Assembly: GCA_026224825.1 (NCBI GenBank)
Contig: JAMFRO010000062.1
Coordinates: 1 to 62,604 of the forward strand
DNA length: 62,604 bases
Origin: a bacterium
GTDB lineage: Bacteria; Pseudomonadota; Alphaproteobacteria; Acetobacterales; Acetobacteraceae
Direction: 5' to 3'
Shown here in pieces: positions 36,560 to 45,474 of the stretch (its first letter is position 1; each line of letters begins with the position of its first letter). Made by a program: the position numbers and the translations under genes. Below the pieces are notes generated by a model. It was not told where the DNA came from. It saw nothing but the letters and a program-made list of their open reading frames with translations, and did not search any database.

Positions 36560-36954
36560 AAATAGCCGCCGATACGAATGTGCTTTTGCGCGCCGTGATC
36601 GGTGATGACGAAGGGCAAGCGGTCGCCGCCCGCGCCGTTTTGGCCAATGCCGAACTTGTGGCGATCCCCATATCTGCGTTTTGCGAATTGGTCTGGGTGC
36701 TGGGGCAGAGCTACCGGGTCTCTGCGCCCGATATAGCTGCGGCTGTGCGTGTATTGCTGGCGAGCGGAAATGTTGTGGTGGATCTGCCTGCGGTGGAGGC
36801 GGGGCTGCGGTTGTTGGAAGCCGGCGGGGATTTTGCCGATGGGGTGATTGCGCATGAGGGGCGTTGGCTGGGGGCAGAAGTGTTTGTGTCGTTTGACCGG
36901 CGGGCGGTGAAATTGCTGGCGGCGGCGGGAGAAAAAGCTGAGTTGCTGGCGTAG
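36556..36954 (+). CDS. PIN-domain toxin (VapC-like)
   Basis: A 132-residue PIN ribonuclease. The acidic active-site set is visible at Asp6 (AADTNVLL), Glu44 (FCELVWVL), Asp92/Asp95 (GDFADGVI) and Asp114 (SFDRRA), so it appears intact. VapC toxins cleave tRNA or rRNA; the target here cannot be predicted. It is translationally coupled to the antitoxin and followed closely by a convergent lipoprotein gene. Confidence 0.88.
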   Translation: MKIAADTNVLLRAVIGDDEGQAVAARAVLANAELVAIPISAFCELVWVLGQSYRVSAPDIAAAVRVLLASGNVVVDLPAVEAGLRLLEAGGDFADGVIAHEGRWLGAEVFVSFDRRAVKLLAAAGEKAELLA

Positions 36955-36958
36955 AGCG

Positions 36959-37393
36959 TTACCCGCGCGGGAGAACCTGCTGCGCCTCGCCGTTGGTCTG
37001 CAATATCACCGGCGTGCCGACGGCCAGGGCCGGATGGCTGGAATCCAGATGCTGGGCAAGGGTAACGACCTCGCCATTGTCGAGCTGGATGGTGTAGGCC
37101 ATGCCTGTATGGCTCTGGGCTGCGGTTTCGGCTGCACTGCCAGCATAGCTGCCAGCAATCACGCCGCCCGCCGCAGCCAAAGCCTGGCCCACCCCGGCAC
37201 CGAACTGAGCGCCGACGACCCCGCCCACCACCATGCCGGCGATGGCCCCAGCACCTGTGTTCTGGCCCGGCTGGTCCACCGGTGCGGCGGCAATGATCTT
37301 GCCGGGCTGCTCGGCGCCCGGGCTGTCCGTAGCACATGCCCCAAGCGGTGCCAGCAATAAAGCCAGCGCCGTCAGACAGTGCGCGCGTCTCAT
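36959..37393 (-). CDS. Glycine-zipper outer-membrane lipoprotein (SlyB/PcP-like)
   Basis: A 144-residue lipoprotein with signal peptide and lipobox LAPLGAC (Cys20). Residues 48-90 form a glycine-zipper 2TM domain (GAIAGMVVGGVVGAQFGAGV and on), as in SlyB/PcP. A C-terminal beta domain with YTIQLDNGEVVTLAQ follows. It is probably anchored in the outer membrane and contributes to envelope stability. Its start overlaps the stop of the upstream lipoprotein gene, so both form an operon. Confidence 0.88.
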   Translation of the reverse strand: MRRAHCLTALALLLAPLGACATDSPGAEQPGKIIAAAPVDQPGQNTGAGAIAGMVVGGVVGAQFGAGVGQALAAAGGVIAGSYAGSAAETAAQSHTGMAYTIQLDNGEVVTLAQHLDSSHPALAVGTPVILQTNGEAQQVLPRG

Positions 37394-37992
37394 GTGCCCG
37401 GCGCCACGGCACCGGCAGCGATGAGGCCGTTGATGAAGGCCGGGTCGTTGATGGCGCTGGCGACCGCATCCTGGAACGCTTTGACCAAAGCGACCTGGGC
37501 ATTGCTGCCGTCGGCGAGTTGAATGTCGGGATCGACGCCAGTGCCGGCATAATAGCGCGAGAACACAATATGATTGCCGGGGGCGGTGATCGAGGTGTTG
37601 AAGGCAACCGTGGCGGTCGCGGTGCCGGAGAACATGCCCGCCTCAAAATCGTTATAGAACTGTACCAGCTGGACGTTGAGCGTGGCGCTGTTGGCACCGA
37701 GCTTGAAGCCGCGCGCGGTGAGCTCCTGCGCGAAGGCGCTCTGGATGGTGCTCGGCAGATCGTTAGAGGAGAGGATCGGGGCCGTCTCCATGCCATAGCC
37801 GTTGCGTTTGGAGCCTACACGATCCTGATGGGTAGTGCGGCCATCTGTGACGACGACCTGAATGGTGACGCCAGCGGCACCGGCGACCGGGGCTGGTGCG
37901 GTGATTGATTGATAAGGTATATCGATGGTCGCGGTTGTGAAGGCGCAGCCGCTGCATAGCAGCGCGGCGCAAAGGGCCAGAATGTTACGCAC
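37390..37992 (-). CDS. YajG-like lipoprotein
   Basis: A 200-residue predicted lipoprotein: hydrophobic leader with lipobox LLCSGC (Cys16). The segment DRVGSKRNGYGMETAPILS, followed by IQSAFAQELTARGF, resembles the YajG family of beta-rich lipoproteins. Function is unknown. It is the first gene of a two-gene unit (ATGA overlap) with the SlyB-like lipoprotein. Confidence 0.75.
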   Translation of the reverse strand: MRNILALCAALLCSGCAFTTATIDIPYQSITAPAPVAGAAGVTIQVVVTDGRTTHQDRVGSKRNGYGMETAPILSSNDLPSTIQSAFAQELTARGFKLGANSATLNVQLVQFYNDFEAGMFSGTATATVAFNTSITAPGNHIVFSRYYAGTGVDPDIQLADGSNAQVALVKAFQDAVASAINDPAFINGLIAAGAVAPGT

Positions 37993-38124
37993 CTAGGACT
38001 CCTGTTGCATGTGGCGGCTATATGACAGGCGTGCCGCCTTGGGTGGCATCATCGCTGGCACAGGGTAAAAACGCAACCGGGGCGTAACAGTTTTTTGGCC
38101 AGCAGGACGCAGGCCCGCCTGCTT

Positions 38125-38721
38125 CTATGGGCGTTTGAATTTTTTCCGAGCTTTTTCTACTTCCGCTCTGATCACGCAGTCCTCGGCGTGGTCGTTTACC
38201 AGGCCCATGGATTGCATGAAGGCGTAGATTGTGGTGGGGCCGACGAAGGACCAGCCGCGTTTTTTCAGGTCTTTTGAGAGGGCTATGGATTCGGGTGAGG
38301 TGGAGAGGATTTGCGGGGGGCGTTCCGTTTTTGGCGGCTCGTGGCGCCAGATGTAGGCGGCTAGTGAGCCTTCCTGTTTGATGAGTTCCTGGGCGCGGGC
38401 GGCGTTGTTGATGACGGCGGTGATTTTGCCGCGGTGGCGGACGATGCCGGCGTCGGCGAGCAGGCGTTCGATGTCTTTCTCCTTGAAGCGGGCGATTTTT
38501 TCGATTTCGAAATTTGCGAAGGCGGACCGAAAATTTTCGCGTTTGGCGAGGATGGTGCGCCAGCTTAGGCCGGATTGGAAACCTTCCAGGCAGATTTTTT
38601 CGAAGAGGAGGCGGTCGTCGGCGACGGGGAAACCCCATTCGGTGTCGTGGTAGGCGAGGTATTCGGGTGTGGCGAGGCACCATTGGCAGCGGGGGCGGTT
38701 GTCGGGGCCTGGGGTGAGCAT
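38125..38721 (-). CDS. tag: DNA-3-methyladenine glycosylase I
   Basis: A 198-residue Tag enzyme that removes 3-methyladenine in base excision repair. The zinc ligands are recognisable: Cys12 in RCQWC, His25 in YHDTEWG, and His and Cys in NDHAEDC near the C-terminus. EGFQSGLSW and KRGWSFVGPTTIYAFMQSMG form the helix-hairpin and base-binding region. Its stop side faces a 130-bp spacer with no feature seen. It directly follows the lipase gene with 2 bases between them. Confidence 0.95.
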   Translation of the reverse strand: MLTPGPDNRPRCQWCLATPEYLAYHDTEWGFPVADDRLLFEKICLEGFQSGLSWRTILAKRENFRSAFANFEIEKIARFKEKDIERLLADAGIVRHRGKITAVINNAARAQELIKQEGSLAAYIWRHEPPKTERPPQILSTSPESIALSKDLKKRGWSFVGPTTIYAFMQSMGLVNDHAEDCVIRAEVEKARKKFKRP

Positions 38722-38723
38722 GG

Positions 38724-39704
38724 TTAATTGCCTCCGGAGAGAAAGATTGTGGCTTCGCTGGGGGCTGCGGAGGGCAGGCCGTGGCCTTGGATATAGGCCA
38801 GAATGTCGGCGCTGGGGGTGGCGCGTTCCAGGTCTCGGGGGATGAGGTGGTAGTCGGGTGGGTAGTAGGCGAGGATGATGGGGGCGGTGGCGGGGATGGC
38901 GTTCCAGCAGGCGCGCATGGCGGTTTGGGGGACCAGTTGGTCGTGCCCGCCGTAGAGGATGAGGGCGGGTTGGTGGAAGCTGGCGCAGGCGGTTTGGGCT
39001 GCCCCCATCAGAGAGACAAGGCCGGCTACGTGGTCGAGGCGGGGGGCGTGGATGGTGAGGGGGTCTTGGCCGAAGGCGATGAGGGCGGGCATGTTGTCTG
39101 AGGCCTCTACATGCACGGAGCGGCCGGTGAGGCGTTTGCCGGGGTCGAAAAAGGCGGCTGTTTGCAGAGTTTGGCGGTAGAGCGGGCTCATGCTGGGACC
39201 GCCCCAGACGGCGGGGGCGGAGAGGATGTAGCCATCTACCGGGGGTGGGTTGGGCGAGGCACCGAGGAGGATGCCTAGGGCGCCGCCCATGCTTTCGCCC
39301 ATGATGTAGAGTTTTGTATTGGGGTATTGGGCGCGGAGTTGGGTGGCTTCGGCGCGGGATTCGTTAACCAGTACCTGGGTGCCGGGCCAGTGGCCGCGGT
39401 TGGCGGTGGCGCCGAAGGAGGAGAGGTCTGGGGCGTAGATGGCGATGCCGTGTGGGGTGAGGGTGCCGGCGAGAATCTGCCAGCCGTCGCGGCTGTCCGT
39501 GTAGCCGTGCAGGGCTAGGATTACGGAGGTTACCGGGCCTTGGGCGGGGTAGAGGCGGTAGGGCTGGCGGGCGCCGTCTGGCAGGGTGAAATAGCCCGAG
39601 GTGATGATGGGGTGGCCGGGGCGGGATTTTGGGATGCCGAAGGGGATGGGGGTGCAGCCGATATTGGGAAATACGGCAAGCCACGCTAAAAGGAAGAACT
39701 TCAT
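38724..39704 (-). CDS. Alpha/beta-hydrolase lipoprotein (monoacylglycerol lipase-like)
   Basis: A 326-residue hydrolase of the lysophospholipase/monoglyceride lipase type. The oxyanion segment ILALHGYTDSRDGW, the nucleophile in YIMGESMGGALG, an Asp in YGGHDQLVP and a His in PPDYHLIPRD make a complete triad. The N-terminus MKFFLLAWLAVFPNIGC looks like a lipoprotein signal with Cys17, so ATG 39704 is chosen; the longer frame would run into the divergent zinc-finger gene. Substrate is unknown. Confidence 0.8.
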   Translation of the reverse strand: MKFFLLAWLAVFPNIGCTPIPFGIPKSRPGHPIITSGYFTLPDGARQPYRLYPAQGPVTSVILALHGYTDSRDGWQILAGTLTPHGIAIYAPDLSSFGATANRGHWPGTQVLVNESRAEATQLRAQYPNTKLYIMGESMGGALGILLGASPNPPPVDGYILSAPAVWGGPSMSPLYRQTLQTAAFFDPGKRLTGRSVHVEASDNMPALIAFGQDPLTIHAPRLDHVAGLVSLMGAAQTACASFHQPALILYGGHDQLVPQTAMRACWNAIPATAPIILAYYPPDYHLIPRDLERATPSADILAYIQGHGLPSAAPSEATIFLSGGN

Positions 39705-39722
39705 CCAGCGAGGCAGGATTTT

Positions 39723-39908
39723 ATGGATACGCAGCCGCAAGCCACCGAAATTGTTCATGTGCAAAGCTCTACGATCTCCTGCGATGGCGGGGTGGGGCAG
39801 CTCGGGCATCCGCTTGTGTATTTGCGCATAACCGCGCGCCAAGTCACCTGCCCTTATTGTTCCAAATTATTCGTGCTGGATGAGGGTGCCGTGGATACGG
39901 GCCATTGA
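39723..39908 (+). CDS. CHCC zinc-finger domain protein
   Basis: A 61-residue protein with the zf-CHCC ligand set Cys20, His29, Cys43 and Cys46 (TISCDGG, GHPLVYL, TCPYCSKLF), related to the NDUFS6-type finger of complex I. Bacterial members are small and of uncertain role. Its stop overlaps the TTG start of polA, an order common in Acetobacteraceae. Confidence 0.9.
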   Translation: MDTQPQATEIVHVQSSTISCDGGVGQLGHPLVYLRITARQVTCPYCSKLFVLDEGAVDTGH

Positions 39909-42601
39909 GGCTCGTTCTGGTTGATGGCTCGGGGTATATATTCCGGGCGTTTCACGCGATTCCGGATATGCAGCGGGCGGATGGCGTGCATACGAATGCC
40001 GTGTTCGGCTTTTGTAATATGATCGAGAAATTGCTGAAGCAGCATACGGGCACGCATCTGGCGGTTATATTTGATGCTGGGCGGTATACGTTCAGGAACC
40101 GGTTGTATGAGGCTTATAAGGCGCATCGGCCGGAGCCGCCGCCGGAGTTACGGCCGCAGTTTGCGCTGATACGCGAAGCGACGCGGGCGTTTGGGTTGCC
40201 GTGCATCGAGCTCGCGGATTGGGAGGCGGATGATTTGATTGCCGCTTATGCCAAGGCGGCGGTAGAGGCGGGGGGCGAGGCGGTGATTGTGTCGTCCGAT
40301 AAGGATTTGATGCAGTTGCTGCGGCCGGGTGTGGAAATGCTGGACCCGATGAAGAATATTGCGATTGGGTTGGCCGAGGTGGAGGCCAAGTTTGGCGTGA
40401 CGCCGGATAAGGTTATCGAGGTGCAGGCGCTGATTGGGGATTCCACCGATAATGTGCCGGGGGTGCCGGGGATTGGGCCCAAAGGTGCGGCGCAGTTGAT
40501 TGGGGAATATGGGACTCTGGAGGCGGTGCTGGCGGCGGCACCTGGGATGAAGCCGGGCAAGCGGCGGGATATGCTGATTGAGCATGCGGATAAGGCCCGG
40601 ATTTCGCGCGAGCTGGTGATTTTGCGCGATGATGCGCCGTTGCCGGAGCCTATTGAGGCTTTTGCGGTAAAGCCGTGGGATGCGGCGGTGCTGCGCGAAT
40701 TTTTGGTGTTTAATAATTTTAAGAGCATTCGGCACCGGTTGGGGCTGGAGGATGGCGAGGCGGCTGTTGAGATATTGCCGGCTGTGAGCGCCGTGCCGTT
40801 TGGGCCTTATGGGGTGGTGGGTTCGCTGGAGGAGGTTGTGGCGCGGGCGCGGGCTTCGGGGGTGGTGGCGCTCTCGGTGCAGACGGATGATCCGGGCTCG
40901 CTGCATGGGAATTTGGTGGGGATTGGGTTTTGTGCGGAGGCGGGCCGCGCGGCTTATTTGCCGGTGGCGCATAATCTGGGGCTGGAGGATGCGCCGCAAT
41001 TGGCGCTGGCAAAGGTGGTGGAGGTTTTAGCGCCGCTGCTGGCCGATGTGGGCGTGCTGAAGGTTTTCCATGATGCCAAGCGGGGGCTGGAGGTTTTAAG
41101 GCGGGCTGGGTTTGGGCCGGTGGCGCCGTTTGATGATGTGATGCTGATTTCCTATGCGCAGGATGCGGGGAATTTTGCGCAGGATGCGGCGACGCTGGCG
41201 CGGGTGCATTTGAGCCATGAGGCGCTGAGTGTGGATGGGGTGACGGGCACCGGGCGCGGGCGGCTGGCGTTTGCCAGTGCGCCGCTGGAGAAGGTGGTGG
41301 TGTTTGCGGCTGAGGCGGCGGATGTATCGTTGCGGCTGTGGCAGATGCTGAAGCCGGCACTGCGGGTGCATAAATCTCTGGCTTTGTATGAGCTGGTGGA
41401 GAAGCCGCTGACGCCTGTGCTGGCGGATATGGAAGAGTTTGGGGTGATGGTGGATAGGGAGGACCTGTCCGCTATGTCCGTGGAATTTGAGCGGCGGATG
41501 GGGGAGTTTGAGACGGAGATTCATCGGCTGGCGGGGCAGGAGTTTAATGTGGGTAGCCCGAAGCAGTTGGGCGAGCTGTTGTTTGAAACGATGAAGCTGC
41601 CCGGGGGTAAAAGGGGAAAAGCCGGGGCTTGGGGGACGGATTCATCCGTGCTGGAGGATCTGGCTGAGCAAGGCGTTGAGGTTGCGCAGAAGGTTATGGA
41701 TTGGCGGCAGTTGGCGAAGCTGAAGAGCACTTATGCGGATGCTTTGATCGGGCAGATAGATGCCGTGACGGGGCGCGTGCATACGAGTTTTCAGATGGCT
41801 GTGGCGGCGACGGGGCGATTGTCTTCCACTGATCCGAATTTGCAGAATATTCCGATACGGACTGTGGAGGGGGCGCGGATACGTAAGGCGTTTATTGCCG
41901 CACCTGGGTATAGTTTGATTTCGGCGGATTACAGCCAAATTGAGCTGCGCCTGTTGGCGCATGTGGCGAATATTCCTGCGTTGAAGGAGAGTTTTGAGAA
42001 GAGCGAGGATATTCATGCGCGTACGGCCTCTGAGGTTTTTGGGGTGCCGATGGCGGGGATGGATGCGGCGACCAGGCGGCGGGCTAAGGCGATTAACTTT
42101 GGGATTATTTACGGGATTTCGGCGTTTGGGCTGGCGCGGCAGTTGGGGATTTCGGCTGGGGAAGCCAAGGTTTATATTGATGCGTATTTCAAACGCTATC
42201 CGGAAATCCGGGCTTATATGGATGAGACCAAGGAGCAGGCGCGGATTAACGGGTTTGTGCTGACGCCGTTTGGGCGGCGGTGCTGGGTGCCGCGGATTAA
42301 GGATAAAATACCGGCGCTGCGGGCCTATGCGGAGCGGCAGGCGATTAATGCGCCGCTGCAGGGTGGGGGTGCGGATATTATCAAGCAGGCGATGGTGCGG
42401 TTGCCGAAGGCGCTGGTGGCTGCTGGGTTTAAGGCGCGGCTGATTTTGCAGGTGCATGATGAGTTGCTGTTTGAGGCGCCTGATGGGGAGGCTGTTGAGG
42501 CTGCGAAGTTGGTGCAGGGGGTGATGCAGGGGGCGGCTGAGATTTCCGTGCCGCTGGTGGTGGAGACGGGGGTTGGGAAGAATTGGGGGGCGGCGCATTG
42601 A
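39905..42601 (+). CDS. polA: DNA polymerase I, proofreading site lost
   Basis: An 898-residue PolA. The 5' nuclease domain (1-290) has LVDGSGYIFRAFHA, EADDLIAAYA, SSDKDLMQLL and GDSTDNVPGVPGIGPKG. The polymerase domain has motif A DYSQIELRLLAHV, motif B RRRAKAINFGIIYGISAFG and motif C QVHDELLFEAP, all intact. In the 3'-5' exonuclease domain (about 310-480) the E. coli catalytic positions are replaced: Asp355 by Ser, Glu357 by Gln, Asp424 by Gly, Tyr497 by Phe, Asp501 by Ala. It should fill gaps and remove primers without proofreading. Start TTG 39905 overlaps the zinc-finger stop. Confidence 0.96.
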   Translation: MRLVLVDGSGYIFRAFHAIPDMQRADGVHTNAVFGFCNMIEKLLKQHTGTHLAVIFDAGRYTFRNRLYEAYKAHRPEPPPELRPQFALIREATRAFGLPCIELADWEADDLIAAYAKAAVEAGGEAVIVSSDKDLMQLLRPGVEMLDPMKNIAIGLAEVEAKFGVTPDKVIEVQALIGDSTDNVPGVPGIGPKGAAQLIGEYGTLEAVLAAAPGMKPGKRRDMLIEHADKARISRELVILRDDAPLPEPIEAFAVKPWDAAVLREFLVFNNFKSIRHRLGLEDGEAAVEILPAVSAVPFGPYGVVGSLEEVVARARASGVVALSVQTDDPGSLHGNLVGIGFCAEAGRAAYLPVAHNLGLEDAPQLALAKVVEVLAPLLADVGVLKVFHDAKRGLEVLRRAGFGPVAPFDDVMLISYAQDAGNFAQDAATLARVHLSHEALSVDGVTGTGRGRLAFASAPLEKVVVFAAEAADVSLRLWQMLKPALRVHKSLALYELVEKPLTPVLADMEEFGVMVDREDLSAMSVEFERRMGEFETEIHRLAGQEFNVGSPKQLGELLFETMKLPGGKRGKAGAWGTDSSVLEDLAEQGVEVAQKVMDWRQLAKLKSTYADALIGQIDAVTGRVHTSFQMAVAATGRLSSTDPNLQNIPIRTVEGARIRKAFIAAPGYSLISADYSQIELRLLAHVANIPALKESFEKSEDIHARTASEVFGVPMAGMDAATRRRAKAINFGIIYGISAFGLARQLGISAGEAKVYIDAYFKRYPEIRAYMDETKEQARINGFVLTPFGRRCWVPRIKDKIPALRAYAERQAINAPLQGGGADIIKQAMVRLPKALVAAGFKARLILQVHDELLFEAPDGEAVEAAKLVQGVMQGAAEISVPLVVETGVGKNWGAAH

Positions 42602-42611
42602 GGGGCGCTGG

Positions 42612-43316
42612 ATGAGGCTTTCGGCCGTACGGATTGTTGTCTTGACGGTATGGGTGTGGGCGGTGTTTTTGTGGTATGGGCCGGTGGCCATCTTTCTCGC
42701 CATACGCTTCCATTGGCAAATATCTGAAGGTTCAGTGACCTGGTTATACTGGCCGGGCGTGATCAGTGCCCTTAGTGCGTTCGGCACGGGTTTGGTGCTG
42801 GTTTTTGTGACGCCCTGGCGTATGATCGTGCCATTCCTGCTTTTTACGGCCAGCGCCGTTATAATATTCTCCTCTCTGGGGGACTTTCTTTTTGCAAAAT
42901 CATTCGCTGACTACATCAAGCCGGAAGCGGCTTATGTAAGGAAGCATTGTGCTCCCATGGATTTTGTTCAGGATGACATGGAGTATGTCTTTGGCATATG
43001 TGGACTGAAGCTCGATGGCGACGGTCAAATGACGGATTTTGATTTTATCTATGATACGAGTGGTGATGTTGAAAACTACGCTTCGCTCCCAAGAAATGAT
43101 AAACTGATCTTTGTCGCGGCTGTCCGAAAATACTTGAACGATGACCCGAATGACGCGTTTGAAATTGCCGATTTTACCACAACACGGTTCTATCGAAGCT
43201 TTTTTTATGTCGCATTTGATGAAGCCAACGCCGAGGGATTTACGCGCGATTTCGGCATGCCTCCCAGAAATCTGAAGAACCCATATCCACCTATATTTCA
43301 GGATTATCCTAAATGA
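42612..43316 (+). CDS. Hypothetical membrane protein
   Basis: A 234-residue protein that I do not recognise. Three transmembrane helices are predicted at about 8-30, 46-67 and 70-90, followed by a soluble C-terminal domain rich in Asp and aromatic residues. GC content drops steadily through the gene compared with polA. The start ATG 42612 has a weak RBS. Its stop overlaps the start of the frameshifted gene by ATGA, so the two were once a coupled pair. A role as a membrane partner or immunity-like protein is possible but unsupported. Confidence 0.6.
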   Translation: MRLSAVRIVVLTVWVWAVFLWYGPVAIFLAIRFHWQISEGSVTWLYWPGVISALSAFGTGLVLVFVTPWRMIVPFLLFTASAVIIFSSLGDFLFAKSFADYIKPEAAYVRKHCAPMDFVQDDMEYVFGICGLKLDGDGQMTDFDFIYDTSGDVENYASLPRNDKLIFVAAVRKYLNDDPNDAFEIADFTTTRFYRSFFYVAFDEANAEGFTRDFGMPPRNLKNPYPPIFQDYPK

Positions 43317-43635
43317 GCGATGAGATATTTTATGTCTACCCGCAGCATGGGCACGATAAGAATGGTAAACCGGCGTTCGATAAAACCAATGTGTCGCTGC
43401 CAAATTTTTGTTTGCAAATGGGAAATATGTGATTGATTCTGATCCTCAGGGGTCAATGCAAGTCCATATTTACCACAAGCTTGGCGCAAACGGCAGGATC
43501 GATGAATCCAGTATCATTCCCAACACTCATAATTATCTGATCGTCCCGGCTATGTGCAACAATCGCGTCGCGCGGAGGGCGGGTCAGGGATCGCCGCAGG
43601 CGACCGGATTGCCGGCGCGCGAAGCGCGTCCTTGA
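43313..43635 (+). pseudogene. Frameshifted small gene, hypothetical
   Basis: The frame beginning MSDEIFYVYPQHGHDKNGKP ends at 43432 after 39 residues. Adding one T in the T5 run near 43403-43407 joins it to the second frame LFANGKYVIDSDPQGSMQVH, which continues to NYLIVPAMCNN. After about 43565 the second frame runs into repeat sequence. So this is probably a gene broken by a one-base deletion and then truncated by a repeat; a sequencing error in the homopolymer would also explain it. No family is recognised. Confidence 0.55.
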
Positions 43636-43860
43636 CGCGGCCGAGCACGGCGCGATGCTCTAGGGGCCTGGGGCGGAGATGCCCGCTTGCGCGGGCATGA
43701 CGGGTGTATGAGGGCATGGCGGGACGGAACCTGCGTCGGGGTGAGGCGCGGAAGATGGATTGCCACGCTGCGCTCGCAATGACGGGTGGGGTGGCGCGTA
43801 GAAAGATGGGGTGCTTCCCCCCGCTTTCGCGAGGGTCGCAATTGACGATGGTGGGGCGGG
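43571..43860. repeat. Patch of REP-like palindromes
   Basis: Several short palindromes lie head to tail: GATGCCCGC-TTGC-GCGGGCATGACG near 43679, ATTGCCACGCTGCGCTCGCAAT near 43759, and CCCCCGCTTTCGCGAGGG near 43818. A GC-rich block at 43571-43665 precedes them. No coding frame is credible. These are typical intergenic repeats of the group and here separate the pseudogene from the convergent Sel1 gene. Confidence 0.6.
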
Positions 43861-43884
43861 GTATTGAGACCAGCGTGCCGGTGT

Positions 43885-45291
43885 TTATTTCGGTTGGGCT
43901 TCTTTAACCAGCAGATAGGCGAAGCCGATCGCAACGATCGCCAGCAGCATCGCGATGAGCCCGTATAGTGGGTTGAAGGGGGCGTTGATGGAATCAAGAT
44001 CGGGATCGTAAACGCCGTTGAGGTTTTTGAGCCAGTCTTTCGCCTCTGCCCGTGCTGTCAGCACCTGAGCTTCATTCAGATGCGGCAAGGCGACCTGGAT
44101 GTGTACATCGGCACGATTTGTATCGACAGCCAGGTCATCGATGCCCATGGGGTTTGGGCCTTTGAGCAGTGATTTTAAGACCAGTGCGAGTTCGAATTCG
44201 TTCTGGTAGCTTTGCGGTTCGCCTTCGCCGGTCTCGTACATGTAGCCGAGGTCCACGAGCGCGTTGGTATCACCCTTCCAGGCGGCTTGTTCATAGTAGT
44301 TTCTGGCGCGATTGTAATCGATCGGTACGGCATCGCCGAAATAATAGATGTCGCCGGCCAGGTCAGCGGAGCGTGGTCCGCCCCAGGAGGCGCCGAGGCG
44401 GAAGAGGAATAGGGCCTGGGCGTCGTCTATGGGGACACCCCAACCGTTGTGATACATCCTGCCCAGCTCGTAGGCGGCCTCGGCGTTGTTCTGCACGATG
44501 GCTTGTTTATACCAGTAAATGGCTTGCTGGGGGTTTTTGGCGATGCCTGTGCCGCTTCTGTATAGATCGGCGGTGCGAACCTCGCCGTCGGCATCGCCGG
44601 TTTTGGCACCCTGCATGTAGTATTGAAGGGCCTTCTGGTTATCCGCGGCAACGCCGTGGCCGAACTCATATAGATAGCCGAGTTCTGTGGCGGCGTTGCC
44701 ATTGCCGTCTTTTACGGCCTGCTCGTACCAGGCCAGCGCCTGTTTGTAGTCCTGGGGTTCGTCTATGCCTTGCATGGCATCATAACCCAGTCTGTTCGCC
44801 GCCCACCCGTTGCCTTGGGCGGCTAGCTGGTGGAGGCGGGCAATCGCTTTGGTTTTGTCCACAGGTACGCCCCAGCCGTTCTCGTAGCTGAGGGCAACAT
44901 TATAGGCGCCGCCGGCACTTCCTTTTGCCGCGGCTGCCGAGAAATGGGCGAAGGATTGGGCATAGTCGCCGCTATCCAGATACATCTGGCCGAGATTGTT
45001 TTGCGCATCGGCATTGCCTTGGGCTGCGGCCTGGTTTTGCAGGGCGAAGGCGCGGCCTGTGTCCTCTGGCACGGCACAGCCACAGTAATACATGGTCCCC
45101 AGATCAGTCTCGGATTGCGCATCGCCCAAGGCGGCGAGTTGGGTGAGCTGGGGTAAAGCGTCTTGGTAATCGCCGGTATTGTATTGTGCGATGGCCTGGA
45201 GTTGCTCCTGCTGCTGGGCGGCCGTGAGAGGGGCGGCTTGCGCACAGCATGCGGTCATCGTGATGGCGGCCGTGAAGAGGAAATTGCGCAA
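43885..45291 (-). CDS. Exported Sel1/TPR-repeat protein with C-terminal membrane anchor
   Basis: A 468-residue protein made of about nine Sel1-type repeats (for example LGTMYYCGCAVPED, LGYLYEFGHGVAADN, LGRMYHNGWGVPIDD). The N-terminus MRNFLFTAAITMTACCAQA is a signal peptide; the C-terminus has one transmembrane helix (GLIAMLLAIVAIGFAYLLV). The start is TTG 45291, with AGGAG six bases upstream; the larger open frame to 46290 is antisense to icd. Sel1 proteins are protein-interaction scaffolds in signalling or envelope assembly. The partner is not evident. Confidence 0.85.
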   Translation of the reverse strand: MRNFLFTAAITMTACCAQAAPLTAAQQQEQLQAIAQYNTGDYQDALPQLTQLAALGDAQSETDLGTMYYCGCAVPEDTGRAFALQNQAAAQGNADAQNNLGQMYLDSGDYAQSFAHFSAAAAKGSAGGAYNVALSYENGWGVPVDKTKAIARLHQLAAQGNGWAANRLGYDAMQGIDEPQDYKQALAWYEQAVKDGNGNAATELGYLYEFGHGVAADNQKALQYYMQGAKTGDADGEVRTADLYRSGTGIAKNPQQAIYWYKQAIVQNNAEAAYELGRMYHNGWGVPIDDAQALFLFRLGASWGGPRSADLAGDIYYFGDAVPIDYNRARNYYEQAAWKGDTNALVDLGYMYETGEGEPQSYQNEFELALVLKSLLKGPNPMGIDDLAVDTNRADVHIQVALPHLNEAQVLTARAEAKDWLKNLNGVYDPDLDSINAPFNPLYGLIAMLLAIVAIGFAYLLVKEAQPK

Positions 45292-45474
45292 ATGGGGCTC
45301 CTGGGGGGAGTTTGGCCGAATTGTTATGTTTGGGCAAGGATTGCGGGGCGGGGGATTAACCGGAATGCAGGGATTGGTGGGACTATGATGCGGGCGCGGG
45401 GCTCGTCTGGCATTGCTGTATAGGCGGGGGCGGGCTGTGTTGTTATAGTCGGGGCACCCCAACACCAGGATAGG

